The notes: generated by a model from the sequence alone, not told the origin. Counted from the first letter of the stretch, positions 1 to 7,797 are shown. The stretch is DNA of 9,566 nucleotides from Chroococcidiopsidaceae cyanobacterium CP_BM_RX_35 (GCA_019242465.1 JAFAVL010000845.1:1-9566); one strand, 5' to 3'. Made by a program: numbers and translations.

Positions 1-1
1 A

Positions 2-358
2 CAAACAGATATTGCGGTAGGTTCGCCAATTGCCAACCGCAACCGCAGCGAGATTGAGGGATTGATTGGGTTTTTCGTCAACAGCTTAGTGATGCGCACA
101 GACTTAGCGGGCAACCCGCCGTTTCGAGAGCTACTCAGCCGGGCGCGAGAGGTAGCACTGGGAGCATATGCACACCAAGACTTACCCTTTGAAAAACTGG
201 TGGAGGAACTACAACCTGAACGAGACTTGAACCGCAACCCCTTGTTTCAGGTCGTATTCGCTCTGCAAAATGCACCAGTAGAGGCGCTGGAGCTGCCAGG
301 GCTAACGCTGAGTCCGCTCTCCTTTGACCCAGGGACAACGCGGTTTGATTTAGAATTC
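2..358 (+). repeat. Duplicated C-domain segment, copy 1
   Basis: This copy encodes the C5-C7 part of the C domain of the first NRPS gene. It aligns without gaps to 4672-5028 at a constant offset of 4670 bases. Of the 119 encoded residues I count 8 differences by eye; over the first 120 aligned bases there are 19 mismatches, mostly silent. Similarity drops sharply after the codons for FDLEF. Confidence 0.85.
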
Positions 359-3300
359 CACGTCAGCACCTGCTCAGGTAGCCTGGGGAGCCTAGGAATT
401 GAGCGCTCAGATCAACTCAAAGTCTTAGCCGTTTACAACACCGACCTATTTGATAGCGCCACCCTCGCTCGAATGCTGGCACATTTTCAGACTCTGCTAG
501 AAGGTATTGTGGCAAATCCAGAACAACAAATTGCCGACTTGCCGCTGCTGAGTGAAAGCGAACGTTATCAGATGTTAGTGGAATGGAACAATACTCAGGC
601 AGATTACCCCAAGCACTTGTGCATCCATCAGCTATTTGAAGCGCAAGTAAAGCAGACCCCTCAGGCAGTGGCGATCGCCTGGGCAGACAAGCAACTCACT
701 TATCAGGAGCTGAACAACGGTAGCAATCAATTAGCCCATTATTTAAAGTCTCTAGGTGTTGGTCCAGATGTTCCAGTTGGTATCTGTGTCGAGCGCTCCT
801 GGGAGATGGTGGTAGGACTGCTAGGTATCCTTAAAGCAGGTGGAGCTTATGTCCCCCTAGATCCCGCATACCCACAGGAGCGCTTGAATTGGATAGTGGG
901 AGACGCTCAGATATCCCTGTTAGTGACCCAGCAGCGGTTAGCCCATCTCAAGCTGCAAGTACCGCAGATCGTTTACCTTGACCAGGACTTAGACACCATT
1001 ATCAATCAAGAGAACCCTGTTAGTGATGTGACTGCCAGCCACTTGGTCTATATCATCTACACTTCTGGCTCAACCGGAAAACCCAAAGGAGTGTCAGTTG
1101 AACAGGGCAGTTTGTTAAACCTAGTCTTCTGGCACCAAAAAGCGTTTGAGGTGTCACCCACAACCAGAGCCACTCAGATTGCTGCTCCTGCCTTTGATGC
1201 TTGTGGCTGGGAAATCTGGCCTTACCTGAGTGCTGGAGCTAGCCTCCACTTTCCTGATGAGGAAACTCGTACTGCCCCAACTCGATTGCGAGATTGGCTA
1301 TTAACACAAGCCATCACTATCAGCTTTTTGCCCACGCCAATAGCACAAAGAGTACTAGCCCTAGATTGGCCGCAGGAGGCAGCTTTAAAAACCTTACTTA
1401 CTGGTGGGGACAAGTTGCAGCCATTTCCTTGTGCCTCCCTCCCCTTTGCGGTGGTGAATAATTATGGTCCCACTGAGAATACTGTCGTCACCACATCAGG
1501 TCGAGTCACTGCTCAAGAGCCAGCGGCAGCAGTGCCGACAATTGGTCGTCCAATCGCCAACACCCAAGTTTATCTGCTGGATGCCCAGTTGCAGCCTGTA
1601 CCGATTGGTGCCAGGGGCGAGTTGTACATCAGTGGGGATGGACTGGTACGAGGTTATCTCAACCAGCCTGAGTTGACGACAGAGCGATTCATCCCGCATC
1701 CTTTTAGCTCGCACCCCAAAGCGCGTCTTTATAAGACAGGTGACTTAGCCCGCTATCGAGCTGATGGTCAGCTGGAGTTTTTAGGTCGCCAGGACTCGCA
1801 AGTGAAGATGCGGGGAGTCAGAATTGAGTTGGGAGAAATTGAAAGCTTGCTAGTGCAACATCCAGCAGTGCGAGAGGCAGTTGTGATGGCTCGTGAGGCG
1901 GCAACAGGCGAACAGTACTTGGTTGCTTATCTCACGCCAAACCTCCAATCCAGCGAACTTGAAGAGCAAATGCAAGAGCTGCAATTGCCGGATGAGCAGG
2001 TATTGCAATGGCAGATGCTTTATGAGGAAACCTATAGTCAGCCTGCTTCCCATTCAGATCCAACCTTCAATATTGTGGGTTGGAATAGCAGTTACACGGG
2101 TCAACCGCTTCCCGCAGAGCAGATCCGCGAGTGGGTTGACGACCGAGTTGAGCGGATTCTATCCTTGCAACCGAAGCGGGTGCTGGAGATTGGTTGTGGA
2201 ACGGGTCTATTGCTATTTCGGCTCGCACCTCACTGCACTCAATACTGGGGAACAGATTTCTCACAGGTTGCACTCGACTACATCCGGCAGCAGTTGGCAC
2301 ATGCATTGCCCCAAGTCACGCTACTGCGGCAAATGGCAGACGACTTTCAGGGAGTGGAGGCAGAAGCGTTTGATGCAGTGATTCTCAACTCAGTCGTGCA
2401 ATACTTTCCCAGCATTGATTATCTCTTGCAGGTACTAGAAGGTGCGGTAAAGGTCATCTCAGCAGGAGGCTTCATCTTCTTGGGAGATGTGCGCAGCCTG
2501 CCGTTGCTCCAGACTTTCCATGCATCAGTGCAATTCTATCAAGCTGAGTCTTCTCTCTCTAAGGAGCAGTTGCAGCAACGAGTCCAAACACAAATGTTTG
2601 AAGAAACGGAATTGGTTATTGACCCAGCTTTCTTTACCGCCTTGAAGCAGCGGTTTCCCAAAATTGGGAGAGTACAGATTCAACTGGCGCGGGGTTGCTA
2701 CCACAATGAGATGACTCAGTTCCGCTACAACGTAATTCTTCATGTTGGGGCGGAGCCAATTACTCCTTTCCCGGTACAAAATTACCGATTTGAAAACCGC
2801 AGAGACGCGGAGGGCACAGAGAAAGAGAATATAGAGACATTGGTAATGTTAGAGCAAGAAGGGAGTAATCCCTTTGTGCATCTTTCCTGGCTGGACTGGG
2901 TTCAGGATCAGTTGACTGTTTCAGCAGTGCGTCAGCGATTGGTTGAAACTCAGCCAGAGATTTTAGGCGTTACCCACATACCGAATGCACGGGTGATGAC
3001 AGCAGTGAAGACAGCACAATGGCTGTCGAGTACAGAAGAACCTAAGACGGTAGGGCAGTTTCGGGAAGTCTTGCAGGAACTATCAGAGCCCGGAGTAGAT
3101 CCGGAAGCTTGGAGAACTCTAGAGGGGGAGTTGCCCTACACAATTAACCTGAGTTGGTCGGCTTCTGGTGCAGGCGATCGCTATGACATAATCTGTACGC
3201 GCCATCAAAGTTTCTGGGAGAGACAGGCGGCGGCGTTACTGCCCATAGCAAACCAAATAAATGATTCACTACGCCCCTGGCATGACTATGCGAATAATCC

Positions 3301-3817
3301 CCTGCAAGCTAAGTTTGCTTGCAAGCTAGTGCCCCAGCTACGCATGTATCTTAGAGCTCAGCTGCCGGATTACATGGTACCTTCTACTTTCATGGTGTTG
3401 GAAGCCTTGCCACTAACTCCTAATGGCAAGGTGGACCGACGTGCCCTACCTGCGCCTGAGCTAGTCAAATCGCTGGCAGGAGCAGATGTGCCGCCTCGGT
3501 CGGTGGTTGAGGAAGTGTTAGTGGGAATCTGGAGTGAGGTGCTGGGGTTGAAGCGGGTGGGAATTCATGACAATTTCTTTGAACTAGGTGGTCATTCCTT
3601 ATTAGCTACTCAGCTGATTTCTCGTGTCCGCGATGCTTTCCAAATTGAATTACCCCTACGCAGCTTGTTTGAAAAAGCGACTGTAGCCAAACTGGCTGAG
3701 GAGGTCGAGCGGTTTTTAAACAGTGATTCTAAACCTCAAGCCCCAGCAATATTGCCAGTTCCGCGTGAGGCTCGTCGCATGAAACTCTCCTCGCTGACTA
3801 AAGAACGCAAAGAGTGA
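2..3817 (+). CDS. NRPS, 5'-partial: (C)-A-N-methyltransferase-PCP module, predicted to add N-methyl-leucine
   Basis: The reading frame is open to the left edge, and conserved C-domain residues (DIAVGSPIANRN) precede the first possible start at 62, so the gene begins outside the window. 1271 residues are visible, numbered from base 2. Order: C-terminal half of a C domain (1 to about 180, with HQDLPFEKLVEEL); A domain with A1 LTYQELN (232), A3 YTSGSTGKPKG (353), A4 FDACGWE (398), A5 NNYGPTE (486), then A7/A8; an MT inserted after A8 (about 650-916) with SAM motif VLEIGCGTG (727-735), NSVVQYFP (796-803) and GDVR (828-831); a post-MT segment; A10 NGKVDRRAL with Lys1143; PCP LGGHS with phosphopantetheine Ser1199. 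By alignment to the GrsA pocket positions I read DAWFLGNVVK, a published Leu code. Inference: cytosolic loading of Leu, N-methylation with S-adenosylmethionine, and transfer to the next protein. No epimerase is visible. The last ~25 residues look like a remnant inter-module linker. Confidence 0.95.
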   Translation, partial: QTDIAVGSPIANRNRSEIEGLIGFFVNSLVMRTDLAGNPPFRELLSRAREVALGAYAHQDLPFEKLVEELQPERDLNRNPLFQVVFALQNAPVEALELPGLTLSPLSFDPGTTRFDLEFHVSTCSGSLGSLGIERSDQLKVLAVYNTDLFDSATLARMLAHFQTLLEGIVANPEQQIADLPLLSESERYQMLVEWNNTQADYPKHLCIHQLFEAQVKQTPQAVAIAWADKQLTYQELNNGSNQLAHYLKSLGVGPDVPVGICVERSWEMVVGLLGILKAGGAYVPLDPAYPQERLNWIVGDAQISLLVTQQRLAHLKLQVPQIVYLDQDLDTIINQENPVSDVTASHLVYIIYTSGSTGKPKGVSVEQGSLLNLVFWHQKAFEVSPTTRATQIAAPAFDACGWEIWPYLSAGASLHFPDEETRTAPTRLRDWLLTQAITISFLPTPIAQRVLALDWPQEAALKTLLTGGDKLQPFPCASLPFAVVNNYGPTENTVVTTSGRVTAQEPAAAVPTIGRPIANTQVYLLDAQLQPVPIGARGELYISGDGLVRGYLNQPELTTERFIPHPFSSHPKARLYKTGDLARYRADGQLEFLGRQDSQVKMRGVRIELGEIESLLVQHPAVREAVVMAREAATGEQYLVAYLTPNLQSSELEEQMQELQLPDEQVLQWQMLYEETYSQPASHSDPTFNIVGWNSSYTGQPLPAEQIREWVDDRVERILSLQPKRVLEIGCGTGLLLFRLAPHCTQYWGTDFSQVALDYIRQQLAHALPQVTLLRQMADDFQGVEAEAFDAVILNSVVQYFPSIDYLLQVLEGAVKVISAGGFIFLGDVRSLPLLQTFHASVQFYQAESSLSKEQLQQRVQTQMFEETELVIDPAFFTALKQRFPKIGRVQIQLARGCYHNEMTQFRYNVILHVGAEPITPFPVQNYRFENRRDAEGTEKENIETLVMLEQEGSNPFVHLSWLDWVQDQLTVSAVRQRLVETQPEILGVTHIPNARVMTAVKTAQWLSSTEEPKTVGQFREVLQELSEPGVDPEAWRTLEGELPYTINLSWSASGAGDRYDIICTRHQSFWERQAAALLPIANQINDSLRPWHDYANNPLQAKFACKLVPQLRMYLRAQLPDYMVPSTFMVLEALPLTPNGKVDRRALPAPELVKSLAGADVPPRSVVEEVLVGIWSEVLGLKRVGIHDNFFELGGHSLLATQLISRVRDAFQIELPLRSLFEKATVAKLAEEVERFLNSDSKPQAPAILPVPREARRMKLSSLTKERKE
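671..678. repeat. HIP1 palindrome GCGATCGC (first of five)
   Basis: The octamer GCGATCGC occurs here and at 3174-3181, 5302-5309, 6200-6207 and 8294-8301, always inside coding sequence, about one per 1.9 kb. This density is far above chance and is a known hallmark of many cyanobacterial genomes. It is found in both the NRPS genes and glgA, so the NRPS region shows no sign by this measure of coming from a non-cyanobacterial source. Confidence 0.9.
2795..2829 (+). repeat. Degenerate GCAGAG-type short repeat inside the NRPS gene
   Basis: The stretch starts AACCGCAGAGACGCGGAGGG and goes on as CACAGAGAAAGAGAA, a run of imperfect 7-9 base units built on (A/G)C(A/G)GAG. From memory this resembles the dispersed repeat family (ACCGCAGAGACGCAGAGGACACAGAG and variants) found between and inside genes of filamentous cyanobacteria. 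It is read in frame as NRRDAEGTEKEN (residues 932-943), a charged, low-complexity stretch in the linker just after the MT core (which ends at VILHVG, 911-916) and before the conserved SWLDW segment. The family match is recollection, not a search. Confidence 0.6.
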
Positions 3818-3819
3818 TG
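3815..3819 (+). promoter_or_regulatory. TGATG stop/start overlap coupling the two NRPS genes
   Basis: The TGA stop of the first NRPS gene (3815-3817) shares its A with the ATG of the second (3817-3819). A purine-rich AAAGAG (3809-3814) lies only 2 bases before the ATG, too close for a normal Shine-Dalgarno site. Translation of the second gene therefore probably depends on ribosomes ending the first, which would keep the two partner proteins in balance. Confidence 0.75.
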
Positions 3820-6800
3820 ACAGATAGTTCCCTCGCTGCCAATCAGAAAAGCCAGAATGGTTCTCAAGAAGTCTTTGTTTTTCCTGTCTCTTTCGCCCAG
3901 CAGCGGTTGTGGTTCCTTGAGCAGTTAGTTCCAGGGAATCCTTTCTATAATGTGCCTACTGCTGTGCTACTTACAGGTTCACTTAACGTTGCTGCACTGG
4001 AACAGACGTTCAATGAGATTGTGCGTCGTCATGAAGCTTTGCGTACTACCTTCAGGATAGTGGAGGGTGAACCTGTCCAGGTGATTGCACCCAGCTGGCA
4101 TTTGCCTCTGTCCCTAGTAGATTTGCAAGAGTTACCAGAGGCGGAACGGGAGGCGGAAGTTCAACGACTGCTAACCGCAGAATTCCAGCAGCCATTCGAG
4201 CTATCTCAGGGATCACTACTACGAATCAAGCTGCTGCAACTGGGTGAGGCAGAACATGTATTGATGCTGACGATGCATCATATTGTTGCCGATGGTTGGT
4301 CTGCCGGAGTGCTGCTGCGAGAGCTAGGGACGCTCTATAATGCCTTTTCCATAGGTCAGCCTTCACCCTTAGTAGATTTGCCCATCCAGTATGCTGATTT
4401 TGCCTACTGGCAGCGCGAGTGGCTACAGGGAGAAGTCCTGGTAACCCAAATGGCTTACTGGCAGCAGCAGTTGGATGATGTTCCGCTTGGCTTAGATTTG
4501 CCCACTGACCGACCGAGGCCAGTTCTGCCAACCTTCCGGGGGGCACGTCAGTTCCTCATGTTACCCGTGGAGCTAAGTGAGGGGCTCTCAACTTTGAGCG
4601 CTCGTGAAGGGGTAACGCTATTTATGACTTTGCTAGCGGCATTCCAAACTTTGCTTTACCGCTACACAGGACAGGAAGACATCGTAGTTGGTTCGCCTAT
4701 TGCTAACCGCAACCGCAGCGAAATTGAGGGGTTAATTGGGTTTTTCGTTAACAGCTTGGTGCTGCGCACGGATTTATCGGGCAACCCGCCGTTTCGGGAA
4801 CTGCTGAGTCGGGTGCGAGAGGTGGCACTGGGAGCGTATGCACATCAGGATTTACCCTTTGAAAAGCTGGTGGAGGAACTGCAACCTGAGCGAGATTTAA
4901 ACCGCAACCCCTTGTTTCAGGTTGTGTTCGCCCTACAAAATGCCCCCGTAGAAGTACTGGAGCTACCAAGACTGACACTGAGTCCGCTCTCTTTTGACCC
5001 AGGAACAGCGCGGTTTGATTTGGAGTTTCAACTCGTGGAGTGCTTGGGGAGCCTGGGGGTTGTTGTGACTTACAGTACCGATCTGTTTGACGCCGCTACG
5101 ATTACCCGCATGCTGGAGAATTTTCGCACGCTATTAGAGAGTATTGTTGGCCAGCCAGAGCAACGGTTGGGAAACCTGTCGCTCTTAACAGCAGCTGAAC
5201 GGTACCAGCTCCTCGTAGAGTGGAATGACACTGAGGCTGATTACTCTAAAAGTTTGTGTTTTCACCAACTTTTTGTAGAGCAGGTAGAGCAGACCCCAGA
5301 AGCGATCGCGGTCGTCTTCAAAGACAAGCAACTGACCTACCGAGAGCTGAATAGCCGCAGCAATCAACTAGCACACTACCTACGGCAACTGGGTGTAGGT
5401 GCGGAAGTCTTGGTCGGCATCTGTGTGGAGCGCTCATTGGAGATGGTTGTGGGAGTGTTGGGCATTCTGAAAGCAGGTGGGGCTTATGTACCTCTAGATC
5501 CCACCTATCCTACAGAGCGTCTCAGCTTCATGATGAGTGATGCTCAAGTATCTATCTTGTTGACTCAGCAGCGGTTGATTGAGCGGCTTGGGCTGCGAGA
5601 GCTACAGGTTGTCTGCATAGATCGCAACTGGGAGATTTCAATCCCTAATGGGGATTTATATAAAACAGCCGCCACAGATACATTACCCACGGAAAATGTA
5701 TTTGACTCAAATGAAAATTGCCATAACTTAGCCTACGTCATCTATACCTCTGGCTCTACTGGAAAGCCGAAAGGTGTCCTGGTAGAGCACCAAGGGCTGT
5801 GTAACCTAGCAGAAGCCCAAATCCGGTTTCTCAACCTACAGCCGCAGCATCGCATCCTGCAATTTGCTTCCCTCAGTTTTGATGCCTCAATTTTTGAAAT
5901 GGTTATGGCACTGCGGATAGGAGCAACTCTCTATTTAGCTGCAGAGGAAGAGCTGAAGTCAGTGCCTGCTCTGCTTAATTTCCTGCAAGACAACCAAATC
6001 ACTAACGTTACACTCCCACCGACTCTGTTGTCAGTCTTACCAGCAGTAAACCTGCCTGCACTTCAGACTGTTGTCTCTGCTGGAGAAGCTTGCCCTGCTG
6101 ATGTTGCTAGACGATGGGCTGTTGGTCGTCGATTTTTTAATGCCTACGGACTAACTGAAGCAACGATCTGGTCCACCATTGATGAATTTGATGACATGAG
6201 CGATCGCCCTACTGTTGGTCGCCCCATTGCCAATACCCAAATCTATCTCCTTGATTCCTGGTTGCAGCCTGTACCAATTGGTGTCAAGGGTGAGTTGTAC
6301 ATCGGTGGAGATGGACTAGCGCGGGGCTACCTCAACCGTCCTGAGTTAACGGCTGAGCTATTCATCCCTCACCCTTTTAATGATAAGCCGGGGGCACGCC
6401 TTTATCAAACAGGTGATCTAGCTCGATATAGAACTGACGGCAAGCTTGAGTTTCTTGGTCGGAAAGATTCGCAGGTGAAGATTCGTGGGTTTCGGATTGA
6501 ATTGGGAGAGATTGAGTGGGCGCTGGCTCAGCATCCGTTGGTGCGAGAGGTCGTCGTCATGGCTGGCGAGAGTGTACCTTTAGTAGCTTATATTGTCTTT
6601 GACCCGCACCAGGTTTCTTTAGTAGGGGTGCAAGACCTTACCCCTCTACTACGCTGCTTCCTGAAGGAAAAGCTGCCCGAATACATGGTGCCCTCAGTCT
6701 TTGTTGTGCTAGATGTGCTGCCACTGACGCCTAATGGCAAGGTGAATCGTCACGCTCTACCTGTACCCAATCAACTCAGCTCTGAGCTGGAAAATTCCTA

Positions 6801-7779
6801 TGTAGCTCCTCGAACTTCAATGGAGATCACGCTGGCTCGGATTTGGGCTAATCTACTTGACCTGAAACAGGTAGGGATCTATGACAATTTTTTTGAGTTG
6901 GGAGGGGATTCATTGCTGAGTATGCGGCTGATGGAGCTGATTTACCAGCAGTGCGGTTGTAAATTACCCCTATCTGCCCTATTCTTAGCTCCAACTGTCG
7001 AACGTCTAGCGAGTCGTCTCCAATCCGAGACGAATTCTCTGATTTGGTCTCCTTTGGTGACCATTCAGTCAACAGGTTCTAAGCCCCCGTTCTTTTGCGT
7101 CCATCCGATTCTTGGGGTTGTCTTTCCTTACTACGAGTTAGCCCGCCATCTAGGCTCTGACCAACCGTTTTATGCATTGCAACCCCTAGGCATTGACGGA
7201 GAACAGCTCCCTCATACCCGAATTGAAGACATGGCTAATGTTTATATTGAAGCGTTGCGTCTGCTACAGCCTCAAGGTCCCTATTTTTTGGGAGGTTGGT
7301 CTTTCGGCGGTTTGGTGGCTTTTGAGATGGCTCAACAACTCCAGAGAGCTAATCATCAGGTAGCATTACTGGCAATGCTTGACACCCCAGCTCCAATTGC
7401 TAGTAACAGACCTTCCCTTTGCGAGAGTTGCAAGTTTTTGTTCAATACAGCAGCGCGTTCTGTTTGGCCTTACATCCTGAGTTATTTTTATAGCGGACCC
7501 TCAATTCGTCCCATGTTCCGGGTTTTGCAAGCCAGCAGTCGGGCAGCTCTCAGTTACAAACCAGAGATATACTCAAACCAAATAACTCTTTTTAGCACCA
7601 GCGAACAACCAATGAAGGCTCATCAAGATGCAACTATGGGCTGGAGAGAGTTAACTGCAGGAAGAAATGTGGAAGTTCACAGAGTTCCCGGCAATCATCT
7701 CACAATGCTGAGACCACCTCATGTGCAAGTGCTAGCACAACAGCTCCAAGTTTGTATTGAGAAGGCATTGTTAACTTGA
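3817..7779 (+). CDS. NRPS termination module C-A-PCP-TE
   Basis: This 1320-residue protein is a complete terminal module. C domain: FAQQRLWFLEQL near residue 27, RHEALRTTF, catalytic HHIVADG (154-160), and C5-C7 motifs almost identical to those of the upstream gene. A domain: A1 LTYRELN (506), A3 YTSGSTGKPKG (643), A4 FDASIFE (Asp689), A5 NAYGLTE (Ala776; YGLTE instead of the usual YGPTE), A10 Lys975. PCP: LGGDS with Ser1032. TE: GWSFGG with nucleophile Ser1162, Asp1189 (LDTPAP) and His1294 (PGNHLTML), a full catalytic triad. The pocket code reads DAFTVAAIWK, closest to Phe/Tyr codes such as DAWTIAAVCK and DASTVAAVCK, so an aromatic residue is a tentative prediction. The C domain should be of the L-accepting (LCL) kind because no epimerase precedes it. 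ATG 3817 is chosen over the in-frame GTG 3814 because it gives the common TGATG overlap. Whether the TE hydrolyses or cyclises cannot be read from the sequence. Confidence 0.96.
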   Translation: MTDSSLAANQKSQNGSQEVFVFPVSFAQQRLWFLEQLVPGNPFYNVPTAVLLTGSLNVAALEQTFNEIVRRHEALRTTFRIVEGEPVQVIAPSWHLPLSLVDLQELPEAEREAEVQRLLTAEFQQPFELSQGSLLRIKLLQLGEAEHVLMLTMHHIVADGWSAGVLLRELGTLYNAFSIGQPSPLVDLPIQYADFAYWQREWLQGEVLVTQMAYWQQQLDDVPLGLDLPTDRPRPVLPTFRGARQFLMLPVELSEGLSTLSAREGVTLFMTLLAAFQTLLYRYTGQEDIVVGSPIANRNRSEIEGLIGFFVNSLVLRTDLSGNPPFRELLSRVREVALGAYAHQDLPFEKLVEELQPERDLNRNPLFQVVFALQNAPVEVLELPRLTLSPLSFDPGTARFDLEFQLVECLGSLGVVVTYSTDLFDAATITRMLENFRTLLESIVGQPEQRLGNLSLLTAAERYQLLVEWNDTEADYSKSLCFHQLFVEQVEQTPEAIAVVFKDKQLTYRELNSRSNQLAHYLRQLGVGAEVLVGICVERSLEMVVGVLGILKAGGAYVPLDPTYPTERLSFMMSDAQVSILLTQQRLIERLGLRELQVVCIDRNWEISIPNGDLYKTAATDTLPTENVFDSNENCHNLAYVIYTSGSTGKPKGVLVEHQGLCNLAEAQIRFLNLQPQHRILQFASLSFDASIFEMVMALRIGATLYLAAEEELKSVPALLNFLQDNQITNVTLPPTLLSVLPAVNLPALQTVVSAGEACPADVARRWAVGRRFFNAYGLTEATIWSTIDEFDDMSDRPTVGRPIANTQIYLLDSWLQPVPIGVKGELYIGGDGLARGYLNRPELTAELFIPHPFNDKPGARLYQTGDLARYRTDGKLEFLGRKDSQVKIRGFRIELGEIEWALAQHPLVREVVVMAGESVPLVAYIVFDPHQVSLVGVQDLTPLLRCFLKEKLPEYMVPSVFVVLDVLPLTPNGKVNRHALPVPNQLSSELENSYVAPRTSMEITLARIWANLLDLKQVGIYDNFFELGGDSLLSMRLMELIYQQCGCKLPLSALFLAPTVERLASRLQSETNSLIWSPLVTIQSTGSKPPFFCVHPILGVVFPYYELARHLGSDQPFYALQPLGIDGEQLPHTRIEDMANVYIEALRLLQPQGPYFLGGWSFGGLVAFEMAQQLQRANHQVALLAMLDTPAPIASNRPSLCESCKFLFNTAARSVWPYILSYFYSGPSIRPMFRVLQASSRAALSYKPEIYSNQITLFSTSEQPMKAHQDATMGWRELTAGRNVEVHRVPGNHLTMLRPPHVQVLAQQLQVCIEKALLT
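4672..5028 (+). repeat. Duplicated C-domain segment, copy 2
   Basis: This is the partner of the segment at 2-358, lying in the C domain of the terminal module. The encoded proteins are about 93% identical by hand count, while silent sites differ often. That fits an older module duplication under purifying selection, or past gene conversion, rather than a fresh duplication. Confidence 0.85.
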
Positions 7780-7797
7780 CTGGCTACTCCAGCCAAG
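7775..7797. terminator. Imperfect hairpin between convergent NRPS and glgA
   Basis: CTTGACTGG (7775-7783) pairs with CCAGCCAAG (7789-7797) around the loop CTACT, with one A/C mismatch in nine pairs. It overlaps the NRPS stop codon and sits in the 31-base gap before the glgA stop, where a shared terminator for both strands would be expected. No clear T-run follows on either strand, so intrinsic termination is uncertain. Confidence 0.35.

Noticed and set aside
62..64. TTG as the start of the first NRPS gene
   Set aside because: The frame is open to the left edge and the upstream codons encode conserved C-domain residues (VGSPIANRNRSEIEG), so TTG is an internal Leu codon and the gene is partial.
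1893..2381. 162-codon open frame on the + strand inside the first NRPS gene
   Set aside because: It lies in another frame over the MT region, has a composition unlike a folded protein and no recognisable motif; it is a shadow of the NRPS frame.
3304..3322. Perfect inverted repeat GCAAGC-7 bases-GCTTGC
   Set aside because: It is a 6-bp stem in the middle of the NRPS coding sequence (LQAKFACKL) with no T-run; most likely chance codon use.
3814..3816. GTG as the start of the second NRPS gene
   Set aside because: It lies directly before ATG 3817 and would add one residue. ATG with the TGATG overlap is the simpler choice, though GTG cannot be excluded.
4226..4546. 106-codon open frame on the - strand, and similar antisense frames at 135-338, 2067-2306, 2525-2779 and 4748-4978
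   Set aside because: All lie opposite well-supported NRPS coding sequence. The pair at 135-338 and 4748-4978 look alike only because the sense strands are duplicated C-domain segments.
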